Source of the DNA: Spirochaetia bacterium
GTDB lineage: Bacteria > Spirochaetota > Spirochaetia > Treponematales > Breznakiellaceae
DNA: 26,342 nucleotides
Assembly: GCA_025997675.1 (NCBI GenBank)
Contig: BNUX01000039.1
Coordinates: forward strand, 1 to 26,342
Direction: 5' to 3'
A model generated the notes under the pieces. That model did no database searches, had not been told where the DNA came from, and worked only from the letters and a program-made list of their open reading frames with translations. Positions 6,156-14,285 of this stretch are shown one piece after another (position 1 is the stretch's first letter; each line of letters begins with the position of its first letter). A program made the position numbers and the translations under genes.

Positions 6156-7609
6156 TGCGCGTTCCGGTAATACCCATAAAGGGCTGTTCCGAGTTTCCAG
6201 TTGTCACCGGCCCCCATAGTCAGGAAGAGATCCCCCGGCTTAAGGATACCCTTTAAAACTTCCGCCGCCTCCGGGGGTTCCTCAACATACAGAACCCCAT
6301 CCCGGAGGGCTTTGGTTTTTTCAAAGAGGGTCCGGCCGGTAACGCCGCCCCGGTATGCTTCCCTGGCGGACCCGTAGATTTTGTGTAATATCACCTGGTC
6401 TGCCTTTTCCAAGGAAGCGGCAAATTCATCCAACAGGGCCGCTGTTCTGGTGTAGGTATGGGACATAAAACTCAGGACAATCCGGCGGCGGGGGTAGAAT
6501 TCCCGCAGCCCCTCCAGGGTTGTCCGGATTGCGGTGGGGTGATGGCCGTAGTCGTCCATAAAAAGTATGCCCCCTGCTTCCCCGATGATCTCCTGCCGCC
6601 GCCTGCTTCCCCGGAAGTCCTCCAGGGCGCGCCTGAGGGATTCGCGCTGTGCATCGGTCCAGCCGCCGTATTCATCCTTTACCAGAGAATCCGTCAGGGC
6701 CAGGGCGGCGACGGCGTCCAGGGCAATGTGCCGTCCGGGAAGGCGCAGCTTCAATTCTCCGGGAAAGGAAGCTACCCGCAGGGAGGTCCTCTCTTCCCCG
6801 GCTTGCAGTGATACTATTTTAAAGTCCCCCTTGGCGTTTAAGCCATAGGGTATGAGGCGGACCCGACCCTTGTTGACCGATTCGGCAACCTCCACGGCTC
6901 CCGGATCATCGGCGCAGTAAATCAGTTCGCCGCCCAGGGGAAGCAGCTTGGTGTATTCGATAAAGGCGTCCCGGATTGATTCGTAGGTGGGATAGTAATC
7001 CTGATGGTCGCTTTCCACGCCGGTCAGGACGATACGCCGGGGATGGAAGGACAAAAAGTGCCGGCGGTATTCGCAGGTCTCGGCCACAAAATACTTGTCC
7101 CCCAGGGTGAGGGTGGAGCGTCCGCCAAAACCGTTGACGGCGCTTCCCGCGAGGATCCGCGCCGAAACGCCCACCCCCCGTAGGAGGGTTCCCGCTATGG
7201 CGGTGGTGGTGGTCTTCCCGTGGACCCCGGCAATGCCCGAGGAGTCGAAGCGCGCGGAATAGGCCCCCAGGGCATCGGTGTATTTCAGCACCGGGAGGCC
7301 GCGTTTTTCCGCCTCCGCAATTTCGCTGTTGCTGTCACGGGTATATGCCGCCGAGCGGATCACCAATCCCGCATTTGCAGGGATATGTTCGGGGGCAAAG
7401 GATTCGTAATAGGGGATGCCCAGTTCCTTTAGTATCCCGTCAGTATAAAAGACCTCGTCCCTGTCCGAACCGGTAACCGGGAATCCCGAATTGTGGAGTA
7501 ATTCCGCCAAGGCGCACATGCCGGTACCCTTGATGCCGATGAAATAAACGAGTGGTGCGGTTCCGGAACCGGCGGAGCCGGTCCAGGCAAGAAGTTTCTC
7601 AAAGTTCAT
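6152..7609 (-). CDS. murC: UDP-N-acetylmuramate-L-alanine ligase
   Basis: MurC adds L-Ala to UDP-MurNAc, the first peptide step of peptidoglycan synthesis, in the cytoplasm. The N-terminal UDP-binding Rossmann motif GIKGTGM is at residues 25-31, the ATP loop GVHGKTTTT at 128-136, and the DDYGHHPT motif typical of MurC lies in the C-terminal third. I use the ATG at 7607-7609 (485 residues, typical length); an in-frame TTG at 7645 would add 12 residues and overlap the RluA-family gene further. Neither start has a good ribosome-binding site. With the chosen start it overlaps the RluA-family gene by 11 bp and yicC by 4 bp. Confidence 0.93.
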   Translation of the reverse strand: MNFEKLLAWTGSAGSGTAPLVYFIGIKGTGMCALAELLHNSGFPVTGSDRDEVFYTDGILKELGIPYYESFAPEHIPANAGLVIRSAAYTRDSNSEIAEAEKRGLPVLKYTDALGAYSARFDSSGIAGVHGKTTTTAIAGTLLRGVGVSARILAGSAVNGFGGRSTLTLGDKYFVAETCEYRRHFLSFHPRRIVLTGVESDHQDYYPTYESIRDAFIEYTKLLPLGGELIYCADDPGAVEVAESVNKGRVRLIPYGLNAKGDFKIVSLQAGEERTSLRVASFPGELKLRLPGRHIALDAVAALALTDSLVKDEYGGWTDAQRESLRRALEDFRGSRRRQEIIGEAGGILFMDDYGHHPTAIRTTLEGLREFYPRRRIVLSFMSHTYTRTAALLDEFAASLEKADQVILHKIYGSAREAYRGGVTGRTLFEKTKALRDGVLYVEEPPEAAEVLKGILKPGDLFLTMGAGDNWKLGTALYGYYRNAQ

Positions 7610-8384
7610 GCGGTAAATGGTAGTCCAGGAAGCTTTTTTTTTCAACAGGCGGGAGTTGATACTGCCGCTCCTCCCCGGAGAGGGGGTCCCGAAAGAACAG
7701 CCCCTGGGCTTTTAACGCTAAGGCTTGATCCATGCCGTCAGCCTCCGGTTGCCCCCCATACAGCCTGTCGTTCAGGATGGGATACCCCAGCCAGGACAAG
7801 TGGCAGCGTATCTGGTGGCGAAATCCCCGGGCAATCCGGAGGCGGAAATAGTGGACTTCTCCGGTAGAATTCAGCTCCAGAACATCGGTTTTGTAGGCCT
7901 TGCCCCTGTCCAGGGCAAACTCCCGGCGGGGCTTTTTGGCACTTTCTTCTATAGATACGGGGCGTACCGCCCTCCTTCCGGGGCCATAGGGGCGAAAACT
8001 GCTTTCGATAGTAAACGGCGGATCAGGAAGGCCGGGAAGCTCCATTGGGGGAAATCCCGGCAAGGGAGGCCGGGGAGCGGACATGGTAAGGGCGCCGTAT
8101 TCCTTAACAAGGGTCCCCTGCTCCTGCTGCATTAACAGAGACTCTAACGCCGGTTGAGTCCGGGCAATCAGGACCAGTCCCCAGGTTCCGTAGTCAAGCC
8201 GGTGCAGAAGGCCCCCCTCCCGTCTTTGCCGGCCCCGGGGAATGCGGACCTCGGGGTAACGGTCTCCGCACCAGTCCAGCAAAGATTCGTCCCCATCTCT
8301 TAGGGGGGCAGAATGTATCAGGGGAGGCTTGTGGACCACTAAAAAGCTTGCGGTCTCCGCCACTACCCAGGGCGCTTGTTTCAC
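7599..8384 (-). CDS. RluA-family pseudouridine synthase
   Basis: This encodes 261 residues. HRLDYGTWG (61-69) is the catalytic motif of the RluA family with the nucleophile D64. The downstream segment ending RHQIRCHLSWLGYPILNDRLYGG is the conserved second half of the active site. There is no S4 domain, as in RluA and RluC-like short forms. It isomerises uridine in rRNA or tRNA; the position cannot be told from sequence. The start is GTG, overlapping the lipoprotein stop (GTGA). It is part of the tRNA-Glu-to-mutY operon. Confidence 0.9.
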   Translation of the reverse strand: MKQAPWVVAETASFLVVHKPPLIHSAPLRDGDESLLDWCGDRYPEVRIPRGRQRREGGLLHRLDYGTWGLVLIARTQPALESLLMQQEQGTLVKEYGALTMSAPRPPLPGFPPMELPGLPDPPFTIESSFRPYGPGRRAVRPVSIEESAKKPRREFALDRGKAYKTDVLELNSTGEVHYFRLRIARGFRHQIRCHLSWLGYPILNDRLYGGQPEADGMDQALALKAQGLFFRDPLSGEERQYQLPPVEKKSFLDYHLPHEL

Positions 8385-9205
8385 CGGAATTCGTTTGTCA
8401 GGACAATACCGCGTTCGGTAAACAGCCCTTGCAGCTGATCATAGGGAAGGATTATTTCTATAAGGCCTATCGAATAGGGGGCAATTTCATAGGGGTCCCA
8501 TTGGAAACCCAGACCCCGGGGGCTTAAAAAGAAATCCTCCAGCCTATCCACCGAATCTTCAAAGAAGCCCCCTTCGGAGAGGGGTATCCAGGAGGGTATC
8601 TCCATATACGTACGGAGCGCTCCCTCCACCTGCTCATCCAGGGCCTGTTTTGCATCATTCCGGATGATATCCCATAGACTAAGCCGGCGCTTGTCCTCCA
8701 GGCTAAAGACATAGTAGTCATTAGTTTGCATACCGTGGGCGCCGCTTAAAAAAGACTCCGTTTTCCGGCTAAATACCGCTACCCTTGCAGTCCCGGCGCT
8801 TTGAACAATGGTTTCAGTATAATACCAATTCAGCGCCTCGGCGGGCATATCGGGAAATTGTTCCGCCACCCTACGCATTTCCCCGTACCGGGCATCATAG
8901 CCTTGGAGCCGTTTATCGGCGTATTCTTCGGTACCCTGACCATCGTACAAAGCATCCAGGATGAACCGGTTTTCCGGCCGCCTGCTATCCACTATTGAAA
9001 GGGAAATATCCATCCTGGGGCTGGTATTCGGCGCATCGGGATAGAGGAGAATGGTCCGCTCTTTGGACAGGACTATATAATCACCCTTTTCCTGTCCAGG
9101 GCCTGCACCTGCACCGCCCACCGCCGGCCCTGAGCTTTTGCAGGCCGCCATTATCATCGCCTGGAGGCATGCCAAAAGGCAGATACGGACTTGTTTTGTT
9201 TTCAT
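8381..9205 (-). CDS. Lipoprotein with DUF3298/RsiV-like domain
   Basis: This encodes 274 residues. The signal peptide has a KTKQVR n-region and ends in lipobox MAAC, with the lipidated Cys at 22, followed by a Gly-rich linker. The C-terminal half (SGAHGMQTNDYYVFSLED, then RLSLWDI, and a final APYSIGLIEIILPYDQL) matches the DUF3298 domain found in RsiV anti-sigma factors and in many envelope proteins. RsiV-type domains bind lysozyme in Bacillus; an envelope role would fit the murC neighbour, but the function here is not known. It is the first protein gene downstream of tRNA-Glu. Confidence 0.8.
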   Translation of the reverse strand: MKTKQVRICLLACLQAMIMAACKSSGPAVGGAGAGPGQEKGDYIVLSKERTILLYPDAPNTSPRMDISLSIVDSRRPENRFILDALYDGQGTEEYADKRLQGYDARYGEMRRVAEQFPDMPAEALNWYYTETIVQSAGTARVAVFSRKTESFLSGAHGMQTNDYYVFSLEDKRRLSLWDIIRNDAKQALDEQVEGALRTYMEIPSWIPLSEGGFFEDSVDRLEDFFLSPRGLGFQWDPYEIAPYSIGLIEIILPYDQLQGLFTERGIVLTNEFR

Positions 9206-9230
9206 CGCGGCTTTCCCGGCGGTTTTTTGC

Positions 9231-9255
9231 TAATTCCTTATATTACAAGGAATTA
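9231..9255. repeat. 9-bp perfect hairpin downstream of tRNA-Glu
   Basis: TAATTCCTT (9231-9239) and AAGGAATTA (9247-9255) pair around a seven-base loop, 7 bp past the tRNA 3' end in its direction of transcription. No T-run follows on the minus strand, so it is not a standard terminator. It may guide tRNA 3' processing or attenuate read-through into the lipoprotein operon. Confidence 0.5.
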
Positions 9256-9261
9256 ACTCTA

Positions 9262-9333
9262 CATCTCCTGGGGGAATTGAACCCCCGTTGTCGGGATGAA
9301 AACCCGATGTCCTAACCACTAGACGAAGGAGAC
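9262..9333 (-). tRNA. tRNA-Glu (anticodon TTC)
   Basis: The minus strand folds as a full cloverleaf: acceptor GTCTCCT with AGGAGAT (one G-U), D arm beginning GTCT, anticodon stem TCGGG/CCCGA with loop TTTTCAT carrying TTC, and T arm GGGGG-TTCAATT-CCCCC. The discriminator is G73, as expected for tRNA-Glu. CCA is not encoded. The length is 72 bases. A consensus-like promoter lies just upstream. Confidence 0.96.
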
Positions 9334-9342
9334 CTGAACAGT

Positions 9343-9371
9343 AATATATATAAACAAACGGAAAATGTCAA
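9343..9371 (-). promoter_or_regulatory. Sigma-70-type promoter for tRNA-Glu
   Basis: On the minus strand a perfect TTGACA -35 (9366-9371) and TATATT -10 (9343-9348) are 17 bp apart. The predicted start is near 9336, three bases before the tRNA. With only a hairpin after the tRNA, it may also feed the lipoprotein-RluA-murC-yicC operon. Confidence 0.8.
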
Positions 9372-9387
9372 TATCTATTCGATGACA

Positions 9388-10416
9388 TTATTGCCCTAAT
9401 TTCTGCAGGGCCCATTGTGCCTTTTCCCTCACCATTTCAAATTCATCTTCAAGGGCATTCCGAATATGGTTACCATAATCTTCCCTATAGTCATTGACCA
9501 TTGCATTAATTGCATTCGTTTTCCACCTCCAAAGGGATTCCTTTTTTATGTAGAAAAACTTTTGGCTTAACTGTTTTTCTATTTCCTCATAATTCAGGGT
9601 AAGAATAGCTTCCGGAGAGAGGTGTTTTGCAAGTTCCATTAAACCGGGGAAGGTATCTTTATTTTCCCATTTATTGGCGTTTTGCGGACAAACGTTTTGG
9701 CAAACATCACATCCATATACGCTTTTACCCAAACACCGGTTTGTTTCATCGTCAAAGGAAGTCTTGTCATTGGATGTGGTAATAGGACTGACACAGGTAG
9801 TCATATTCATTACATAGGGAGCTGAGAGCGACTTTGTTGGACATGCCGTAATACATTTATTACACGTATCGGAACATTCCGAAAGTGAAGGCTTTTCAAT
9901 ACGTTCCATCTCTCTATCGGCAGCTAAAGCGGTAATAGTTACCCATGAACCTTTTTCGGTATAAAAAAAGTTATTCCGCCTGATAATACCTAATCCTGCT
10001 TTATAGGCTGCCCAACGCATTGCGGTAATTCCGGGATGTTCATTCCAGGCAGTTTTGATACCCAGGTCATGCACATAATTTTCAAGTTCAAAAATCTTTT
10101 GCCGTTCCGGGGAATCCTGATTAAATCTTGAATCTACCAGATAATATTTTCCGTAATGTTCCGTAATTGATTCTTTCGGTACACGGTAGTGTCCATAATG
10201 GGATACTAAAACAATAATTGATTTTGCCCAGGGAATATTTTTCTTTACGTCCGAAAAGAGAAGGAATTTCTTGTAAGGCATTTCTAAATTCGGGATATGG
10301 TCTATTCGTTCCTGCAATCGATCCGCATAATCAAGCATGGCTTCAGGTTTGATTATACCGCATTTATGTATTCCAAGCTCATAGGCTTTTTGTTGGATTT
10401 TTTCCTCAATTATCAT
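9388..10416 (-). CDS. QueG-like (epoxyqueuosine reductase family) Fe-S protein
   Basis: This encodes 342 residues. QueG uses cobalamin and two [4Fe-4S] clusters to reduce epoxyqueuosine to queuosine in tRNA. The Cys pattern is present: C181, C185, C188 and C192 (CNKCITACP), then C208, and GCDVCQNVCP with C236, C239 and C243. The segment EHPGITAMRWAAYKAGLG is the family's RxAA-type corrinoid-region motif, although the wording differs from classical QueG (HRxxAxLAGLGWxGKN). The C-terminal region is HEAT-like (EFEMVREKAQWALQKLG). It may therefore be QueG itself or a diverged paralogue. Codon use is more AT-rich than its neighbours, a possible sign of transfer. It has its own promoter upstream. 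Confidence 0.75.
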   Translation of the reverse strand: MIIEEKIQQKAYELGIHKCGIIKPEAMLDYADRLQERIDHIPNLEMPYKKFLLFSDVKKNIPWAKSIIVLVSHYGHYRVPKESITEHYGKYYLVDSRFNQDSPERQKIFELENYVHDLGIKTAWNEHPGITAMRWAAYKAGLGIIRRNNFFYTEKGSWVTITALAADREMERIEKPSLSECSDTCNKCITACPTKSLSAPYVMNMTTCVSPITTSNDKTSFDDETNRCLGKSVYGCDVCQNVCPQNANKWENKDTFPGLMELAKHLSPEAILTLNYEEIEKQLSQKFFYIKKESLWRWKTNAINAMVNDYREDYGNHIRNALEDEFEMVREKAQWALQKLGQ

Positions 10417-10437
10417 ATAATGTCCCTTTCTGTGTTG

Positions 10438-10466
10438 AATGTAATAATTTTTTTAATATGTGTCAA
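10438..10466 (-). promoter_or_regulatory. Sigma-70-type promoter for the QueG-like gene
   Basis: The minus strand has TTGACA (10461-10466) and TACATT (10438-10443) with a 17-bp AT-rich spacer. The predicted start is about 10,431, giving a short leader that includes an AAAGGGA Shine-Dalgarno before the ATG at 10416. The -35 box lies about 25 bp from the start of the minisatellite. Confidence 0.72.
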
Positions 10467-10490
10467 TCAAACCCGTCGGACGGCAAGAAA

Positions 10491-10845
10491 CTCCCGCCCG
10501 GAAAGCCCCGGCTATTGGGGGAAGAACCCGGGCTATCGGAAGAAGAACCCAGGCTATCGAGGGAAGAACCCAGGCTATCGAGGGAAGAACCCAGGCTATC
10601 GAGGGAAGAACCCAGGCTATCGGGGGAAGAACCCAGGCTATCGAAGTAAGAACCCAGGCCTTTTTGCAATGTCCCGAGCTTTCCCGGTACGAGCCCGGGC
10701 TATTGGGCATCAGTCCGGGCTTTCCGGTTGGGAGTTCGGGCTTTTCGACCCCGGTCCGGGCTTTCCGGTTGAGAGTTCGGGCTATCCGGGTGGGAGCCCG
10801 GGCTATTATACCGCCGGTTCGGGCTCTCTGAAAAAAGCCCGGGCT
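10491..10845. repeat. 21-bp minisatellite with a degenerate tail
   Basis: Seven units begin exactly 21 bp apart at 10524, 10545, 10566, 10587, 10608, 10629 and 10650, with core CCCAGGCTATCGAGG and only a few substitutions. Beyond about 10,670 the same core continues in degraded form (CCCGGGCTATT, CCGGGCTTTCC) at roughly 18-23 bp spacing to about 10,845. Because the period is divisible by three, several frames stay open on both strands (NPGYRGK on plus, SIAWVLP on minus), but none has a credible start or homologue. I treat it as a non-coding repeat between the housekeeping block and the biosynthetic cluster. Confidence 0.85.
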
Positions 10846-11110
10846 ATTTTGGAGGAATTTCGAATTTTCCGGTGTTGAAATACCGGTTTTAGCGAGTTCG
10901 CCTATATAGAGCGAATCACGCAAAATGAAAAAGGAGCGTAAAAGGGCTGCAATGAACGTCAATCTGCCGGTCACAGGCAGCGTCAGAAGGGTTAAGATGA
11001 GGGGGCGCTTTTGGTAGGATTGGATAATCTACTCACACTTATATAATAGTCTATCCGCCGGTAAAAAGCAAGGGGTTAGGAGCGAATTGTTCATTTATTT
11101 GTTCATCCTA
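10846..11110. other. Intergenic region downstream of the ammonia-lyase operon
   Basis: About 265 bp without a convincing gene, terminator or RNA. It contains a short direct repeat (TTCATTTATTTGTTCAT near 11,089-11,105). One 30-codon plus-strand frame (about 10,925) has no supporting features. Confidence 0.4.
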
Positions 11111-12664
11111 TTAGACTGAAAAAAACCCTTCCCCTATCAGGGCCACCGTCTTCCGTAAGTCCTTATCCAGGGGGCGGTCGTCCTCCAACGGGGTGAAGTA
11201 TGACAATACTTCGTTATAGGTCTGCTCCACACCCCGCAGTGCTTCTGCGCTCAGCTCGCCTTCTTTTTGCAACCGGAGATATAGGGCTTGGGTTGCGGCA
11301 AGGAGGGAGGCGGCAAGGGTCTGGGCGGTGAGGCAGTTGACCCGCACACAGTCACGGGCGGCGATGGTCCCCATGCTCACCTTATCCTGGTTGTGACATT
11401 CGGTGGAGCGGGAAAACACGCCGGCGGGCATGGTGTTTTTTAGTGCTTCGGCAGTCCAGGCGGAGGCGGCTATCTGTACGGCCTTGAAGCCGTGGTTGTA
11501 GGCAAAACTTTCCTTTGAACCTGAAAGATTCGGGGGAAGGCCCCGGTTGAATTTTACGTCAACCATGAGAGCAAGCTGCCGGTCCATCAGATCGGAGATG
11601 TTTGCGACGATATTCTTTAATGCGTCCATGGCGAAACAAATGTGGCCTCCGTAAAAATGACCGCCGTGGTATACGGAACGGGATTCGACGTCCACGATGG
11701 GATTGTCGTTGGCACTGTTCATTTCGGTTTCAATGAGGCTGCGCAGCATATCCGCTGCGTCATAAAAAACGCCTATCACATGGGGGGCGCAGCGTATAGA
11801 ATAGTTATCCTGTATCCGTTCGGGGACTATACCCCGCTCCCTATCCTCCGCACTCTGTTCCCTGAGGGATTCCCGAATTCTTCGCGCCGCCTCCATTTGC
11901 CCGGGATGGGGCTTAACCTCAAAGAGACGTTTGTAAAAGTGATAGGCGTTTCCCCTGATGGCGACAGAATTCATGGCGGTAATACGGCAGGATAGCGCAG
12001 CCAGGTACTGCGCCCTGTGGAAGGCAAGGGCAGCCACCGCATTCATCACCGCTGTTCCGTTCATAATGGCGATGGCCTCCTTAGGACGAAACCGGTAAGG
12101 GGGCTTTTCCAACTCTTTCAGCACATCCGCAGAAGGCCGTATCTTGTTCTGATACAACACATCCCGTTCGCCAATGAGCGCCCCGGCGAGGTATGAAAGG
12201 GGGGTGAGATCACCGGAAGCGCCCACGGAGCCTTCTTCGGGGATCAGGGGCAGGATGTCTTTTTCAATGAAGAACGCGATATACTTCAATAGATCTATGC
12301 TGACCCCGGAAAAGCCCTGGGCCAGGGTATTGAGCCGGACAATCATGATAGCCCGGGTGGTTTCCTTGTCGAAGTAGGCGCCAAGGCCGCAGCCGTGGTA
12401 GCGGGTCAGGTGTACCGGCAGATCACAGTAATGCTCGGGCATTACAATTTCTGTGCAGGAGTCTCCGTAGCCGGTGGTAACGCCGTAAATGCCGCCATGC
12501 TCCGCCAGTGTCCGGTCAAGGAAGGCTGCGCCGCCGTCGATCTTTGCCTCGAATTCGTTTGAGGGGCAGAGGGTTATCTTCCCCTGCCCTTTTGCCACGC
12601 GTACCAATGCTTCAATGGTGAGCCGGTCTTTACCTATCTCGATTGGGGAATCGCGTCTCTTCAT
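11111..12664 (-). CDS. Aromatic amino acid ammonia-lyase (aryl polyene type)
   Basis: This encodes 517 residues of the HAL/PAL/TAL family, which removes ammonia from an aromatic amino acid to give an aryl acrylate. VGASGDLTPLS (148-157) holds the A149-S150-G151 triad that forms the MIO cofactor. GVTTGYGD follows the catalytic Tyr (Y60). The selectivity region reads HLTRYHGCGLG (85-95), not the SH of histidase, so tyrosine or phenylalanine is the likelier substrate. In flexirubin and aryl polyene clusters such a lyase supplies the starter acid. The gene is last in the minus-strand KS-DH-KR-lyase operon and its ATG overlaps the ketoreductase TAA by one base. Not hutH: no histidine-degradation genes are near. 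Confidence 0.88.
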   Translation of the reverse strand: MKRRDSPIEIGKDRLTIEALVRVAKGQGKITLCPSNEFEAKIDGGAAFLDRTLAEHGGIYGVTTGYGDSCTEIVMPEHYCDLPVHLTRYHGCGLGAYFDKETTRAIMIVRLNTLAQGFSGVSIDLLKYIAFFIEKDILPLIPEEGSVGASGDLTPLSYLAGALIGERDVLYQNKIRPSADVLKELEKPPYRFRPKEAIAIMNGTAVMNAVAALAFHRAQYLAALSCRITAMNSVAIRGNAYHFYKRLFEVKPHPGQMEAARRIRESLREQSAEDRERGIVPERIQDNYSIRCAPHVIGVFYDAADMLRSLIETEMNSANDNPIVDVESRSVYHGGHFYGGHICFAMDALKNIVANISDLMDRQLALMVDVKFNRGLPPNLSGSKESFAYNHGFKAVQIAASAWTAEALKNTMPAGVFSRSTECHNQDKVSMGTIAARDCVRVNCLTAQTLAASLLAATQALYLRLQKEGELSAEALRGVEQTYNEVLSYFTPLEDDRPLDKDLRKTVALIGEGFFSV

Positions 12665-13392
12665 TATATCAAACCGCCGTTTACGGAAATAACCTGCCGG
12701 GTAATATACGCGGCGGCGTCGGAAAGCAGGAATACTGCCAGGGCGGCAACTTCCTCCGGTTTCCCCACCCGGCCTATAGGAATAGAGGGCAGTATCTTTT
12801 CTAGAGGGGCGTCTTTAATCATATCCGTTTCAATGACACCGGGGGCTATGCAGTTGACCGTGATGGACCGGCTTGCCAGCTCTACCGCCAGGGCTTTGCT
12901 TGCCCCGATGATTCCCGCTTTGGAGGCGCTGTAGTTTACCTGCCCCCGGTTGCCGATTAATCCGGACACCGATGCGATGGCGATGATCCGGCCCCGCTTC
13001 TTGCGGCAGAGGGGCATGATCAGGGGTTGGAGCACGTTATAGAAGCCGTCAAGGTTCGTGTGGATCACCGAATCCCAGTTTTCCCCGGTGAGGGCAGGAA
13101 AGGCGTTGTCCGCACAAATGCCGGCGTTACAGATGATGCCCCAGAAGGCCCCGTGGGTTTCGGTATACGCATCAAGTTTTTCCCGGCATTGATCCCGGTC
13201 CGCCACATCAAACTGAATCAATTCGATGTTCCCGCCCTTTGCCTGAATCTCCTCCCGCAAAGCGGCCGCCGCTTCTTCGCCCCGGTTATAATGGGCAATA
13301 ACCTTGTAACCGGCGTCCGCTGCGGCAAGGGCAATGGCCCGTCCTATCCCCCGGCTCGCACCGGTTACAAGGACACTTTTTTCACGCACCAT
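12664..13392 (-). CDS. 3-ketoacyl-ACP reductase (FabG/ApeQ-like)
   Basis: This encodes 242 residues, a short-chain dehydrogenase that reduces 3-ketoacyl-ACP with NADPH. TGASRGIG (10-17) binds the cofactor, CNAG (88-91) is the structural motif, and the catalytic residues are S143, Y154 and K158 (YSASK). The PGVIETDM segment and closing NGG are FabG-typical. By position it does the ketoreduction of polyene extension, the step assigned to ApeQ in the E. coli aryl polyene pathway. It starts 11 bp inside the end of the dehydratase gene and ends overlapping the lyase start. Confidence 0.9.
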   Translation of the reverse strand: MVREKSVLVTGASRGIGRAIALAAADAGYKVIAHYNRGEEAAAALREEIQAKGGNIELIQFDVADRDQCREKLDAYTETHGAFWGIICNAGICADNAFPALTGENWDSVIHTNLDGFYNVLQPLIMPLCRKKRGRIIAIASVSGLIGNRGQVNYSASKAGIIGASKALAVELASRSITVNCIAPGVIETDMIKDAPLEKILPSIPIGRVGKPEEVAALAVFLLSDAAAYITRQVISVNGGLI

Positions 13393-13876
13393 TACTATTT
13401 ACCTCTCTTTTTTCAAATACGGACATATCATCCGCCTCCATAATGGTAAGTTTCGCCTGCGCCGCCGTTGTTCCGTTCAGAGATACAACGCAATCAAAGG
13501 TAAAAACGCTTTCAACTCTACAATCTTCCTGAACCTGTATACACGCCGTGGTTCCGGCCCGTAATACGGGGATCATTATTTCCATGTTTGAAACGCTCAG
13601 GATGAAGCCCGGCTTGGGCGGCTCCCCCTTCTCCCTGCCCGTGAGCCCCGATAGAACGGCAATGCTCTGGGCCATAAACTCAAAACTAACCCAGGCAGGA
13701 ACACCTCCAAGGGCAGGATCGTAGAAGAGGCACTCTCCGGTAATATCGTATTCCGACCTCAGGCTGCGCTGCTGCGCTGCGATGTCATAAGACACAAGAC
13801 GGGTGAGAAGAAACATTTTGCCCTTATGGGGCAGAAGCGTACTAAGTTCGTCCCGTTCAATGATACGGTTACTCAA
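13382..13876 (-). CDS. Hotdog-fold 3-hydroxyacyl-ACP dehydratase (ApeP-like)
   Basis: This encodes 164 residues. LPHKGKMFLL (15-24, catalytic His H17) and VPAWVSFEFMAQ (59-70, acidic E66) match the single-hotdog dehydratases of aryl polyene clusters (ApeP type). It would remove water from the 3-hydroxyacyl intermediate to create each new double bond. The start is a TTG (13874-13876) that overlaps the ketosynthase stop; it is supported by a perfect AGGAGG (13885-13890) eight bases upstream and no ATG is available nearby. A second dehydratase domain is fused to the ligase gene in the other arm. Confidence 0.85.
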   Translation of the reverse strand: MSNRIIERDELSTLLPHKGKMFLLTRLVSYDIAAQQRSLRSEYDITGECLFYDPALGGVPAWVSFEFMAQSIAVLSGLTGREKGEPPKPGFILSVSNMEIMIPVLRAGTTACIQVQEDCRVESVFTFDCVVSLNGTTAAQAKLTIMEADDMSVFEKREVNSNGA

Positions 13877-14285
13877 AGGCTAATCCTCCTATAATGAGGC
13901 TGGTATTACAGCCCCCAAAGGCAAATGAATTACTCATACAGATACGGAGTTTCTGCGCCCCGTTCTCCGTACCGACAAAATGCAGAGCCGGAAGCGCCTC
14001 GTCCGGCACGCCGTCCCAACGGTGAACGGGCGCCCTCCCCGTTCCTTCCGTCGTGTGTGCGGCAGCATACAGCGCCATCCAGCAGAGCGCCAACTCCAGG
14101 GCTCCCGCCGCGCCTAAGGTATGGCCGGTGATGGGCTTGGTAGAACTTACCGGCGGTGAAACCGGAAATACAGCCGCCATAGCCAGGGCTTCCATGCTAT
14201 CATTTAGCAAAGTGCCTGTTCCGTGGAGGTTGACGTAATCCACCTCACCGGGGGTTTTCCCGGCATTGGAAAGGGCTTCCCGCAT
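13869..14285 (-). CDS. Ketosynthase, C-terminal part (frameshifted)
   Basis: This frame carries the second half of a beta-ketoacyl-ACP synthase: NLHGTGT (19-25) and TGHTLGAAG (53-61) hold the two catalytic His residues, and the end SNSFAFGGCNTSLIIG is typical. The frame stays open upstream of the ATG at 14285 to the C7 tract at 14315-14321, and the residues there (TAPRADGSGAIRAM after correction) are normal ketosynthase sequence. It is therefore not an independent gene. Removing one C gives a single 388-residue ketosynthase covering 13869-15036. Independent translation from the internal ATG would give a fragment without the nucleophile Cys. Confidence 0.85.
   Translation of the reverse strand: MREALSNAGKTPGEVDYVNLHGTGTLLNDSMEALAMAAVFPVSPPVSSTKPITGHTLGAAGALELALCWMALYAAAHTTEGTGRAPVHRWDGVPDEALPALHFVGTENGAQKLRICMSNSFAFGGCNTSLIIGGLAFE

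Noticed and set aside
10524..10670. Possible CRISPR array
   Set aside because: The units are directly adjacent 21-bp copies with no unique spacers, and no cas gene is present.
10297..10974. Long plus- and minus-strand open frames through the 21-bp repeat (193 and 173 codons)
   Set aside because: They stay open because the period is a multiple of three. The plus frame begins inside the QueG-like gene on the other strand, and neither has a ribosome-binding site or recognisable domain.
11111..12664. Histidine ammonia-lyase (hutH) of histidine breakdown
   Set aside because: There is no hutU, hutI or hutG nearby, the selectivity region lacks the histidase Ser-His, and the gene is in an operon with polyene enzymes.
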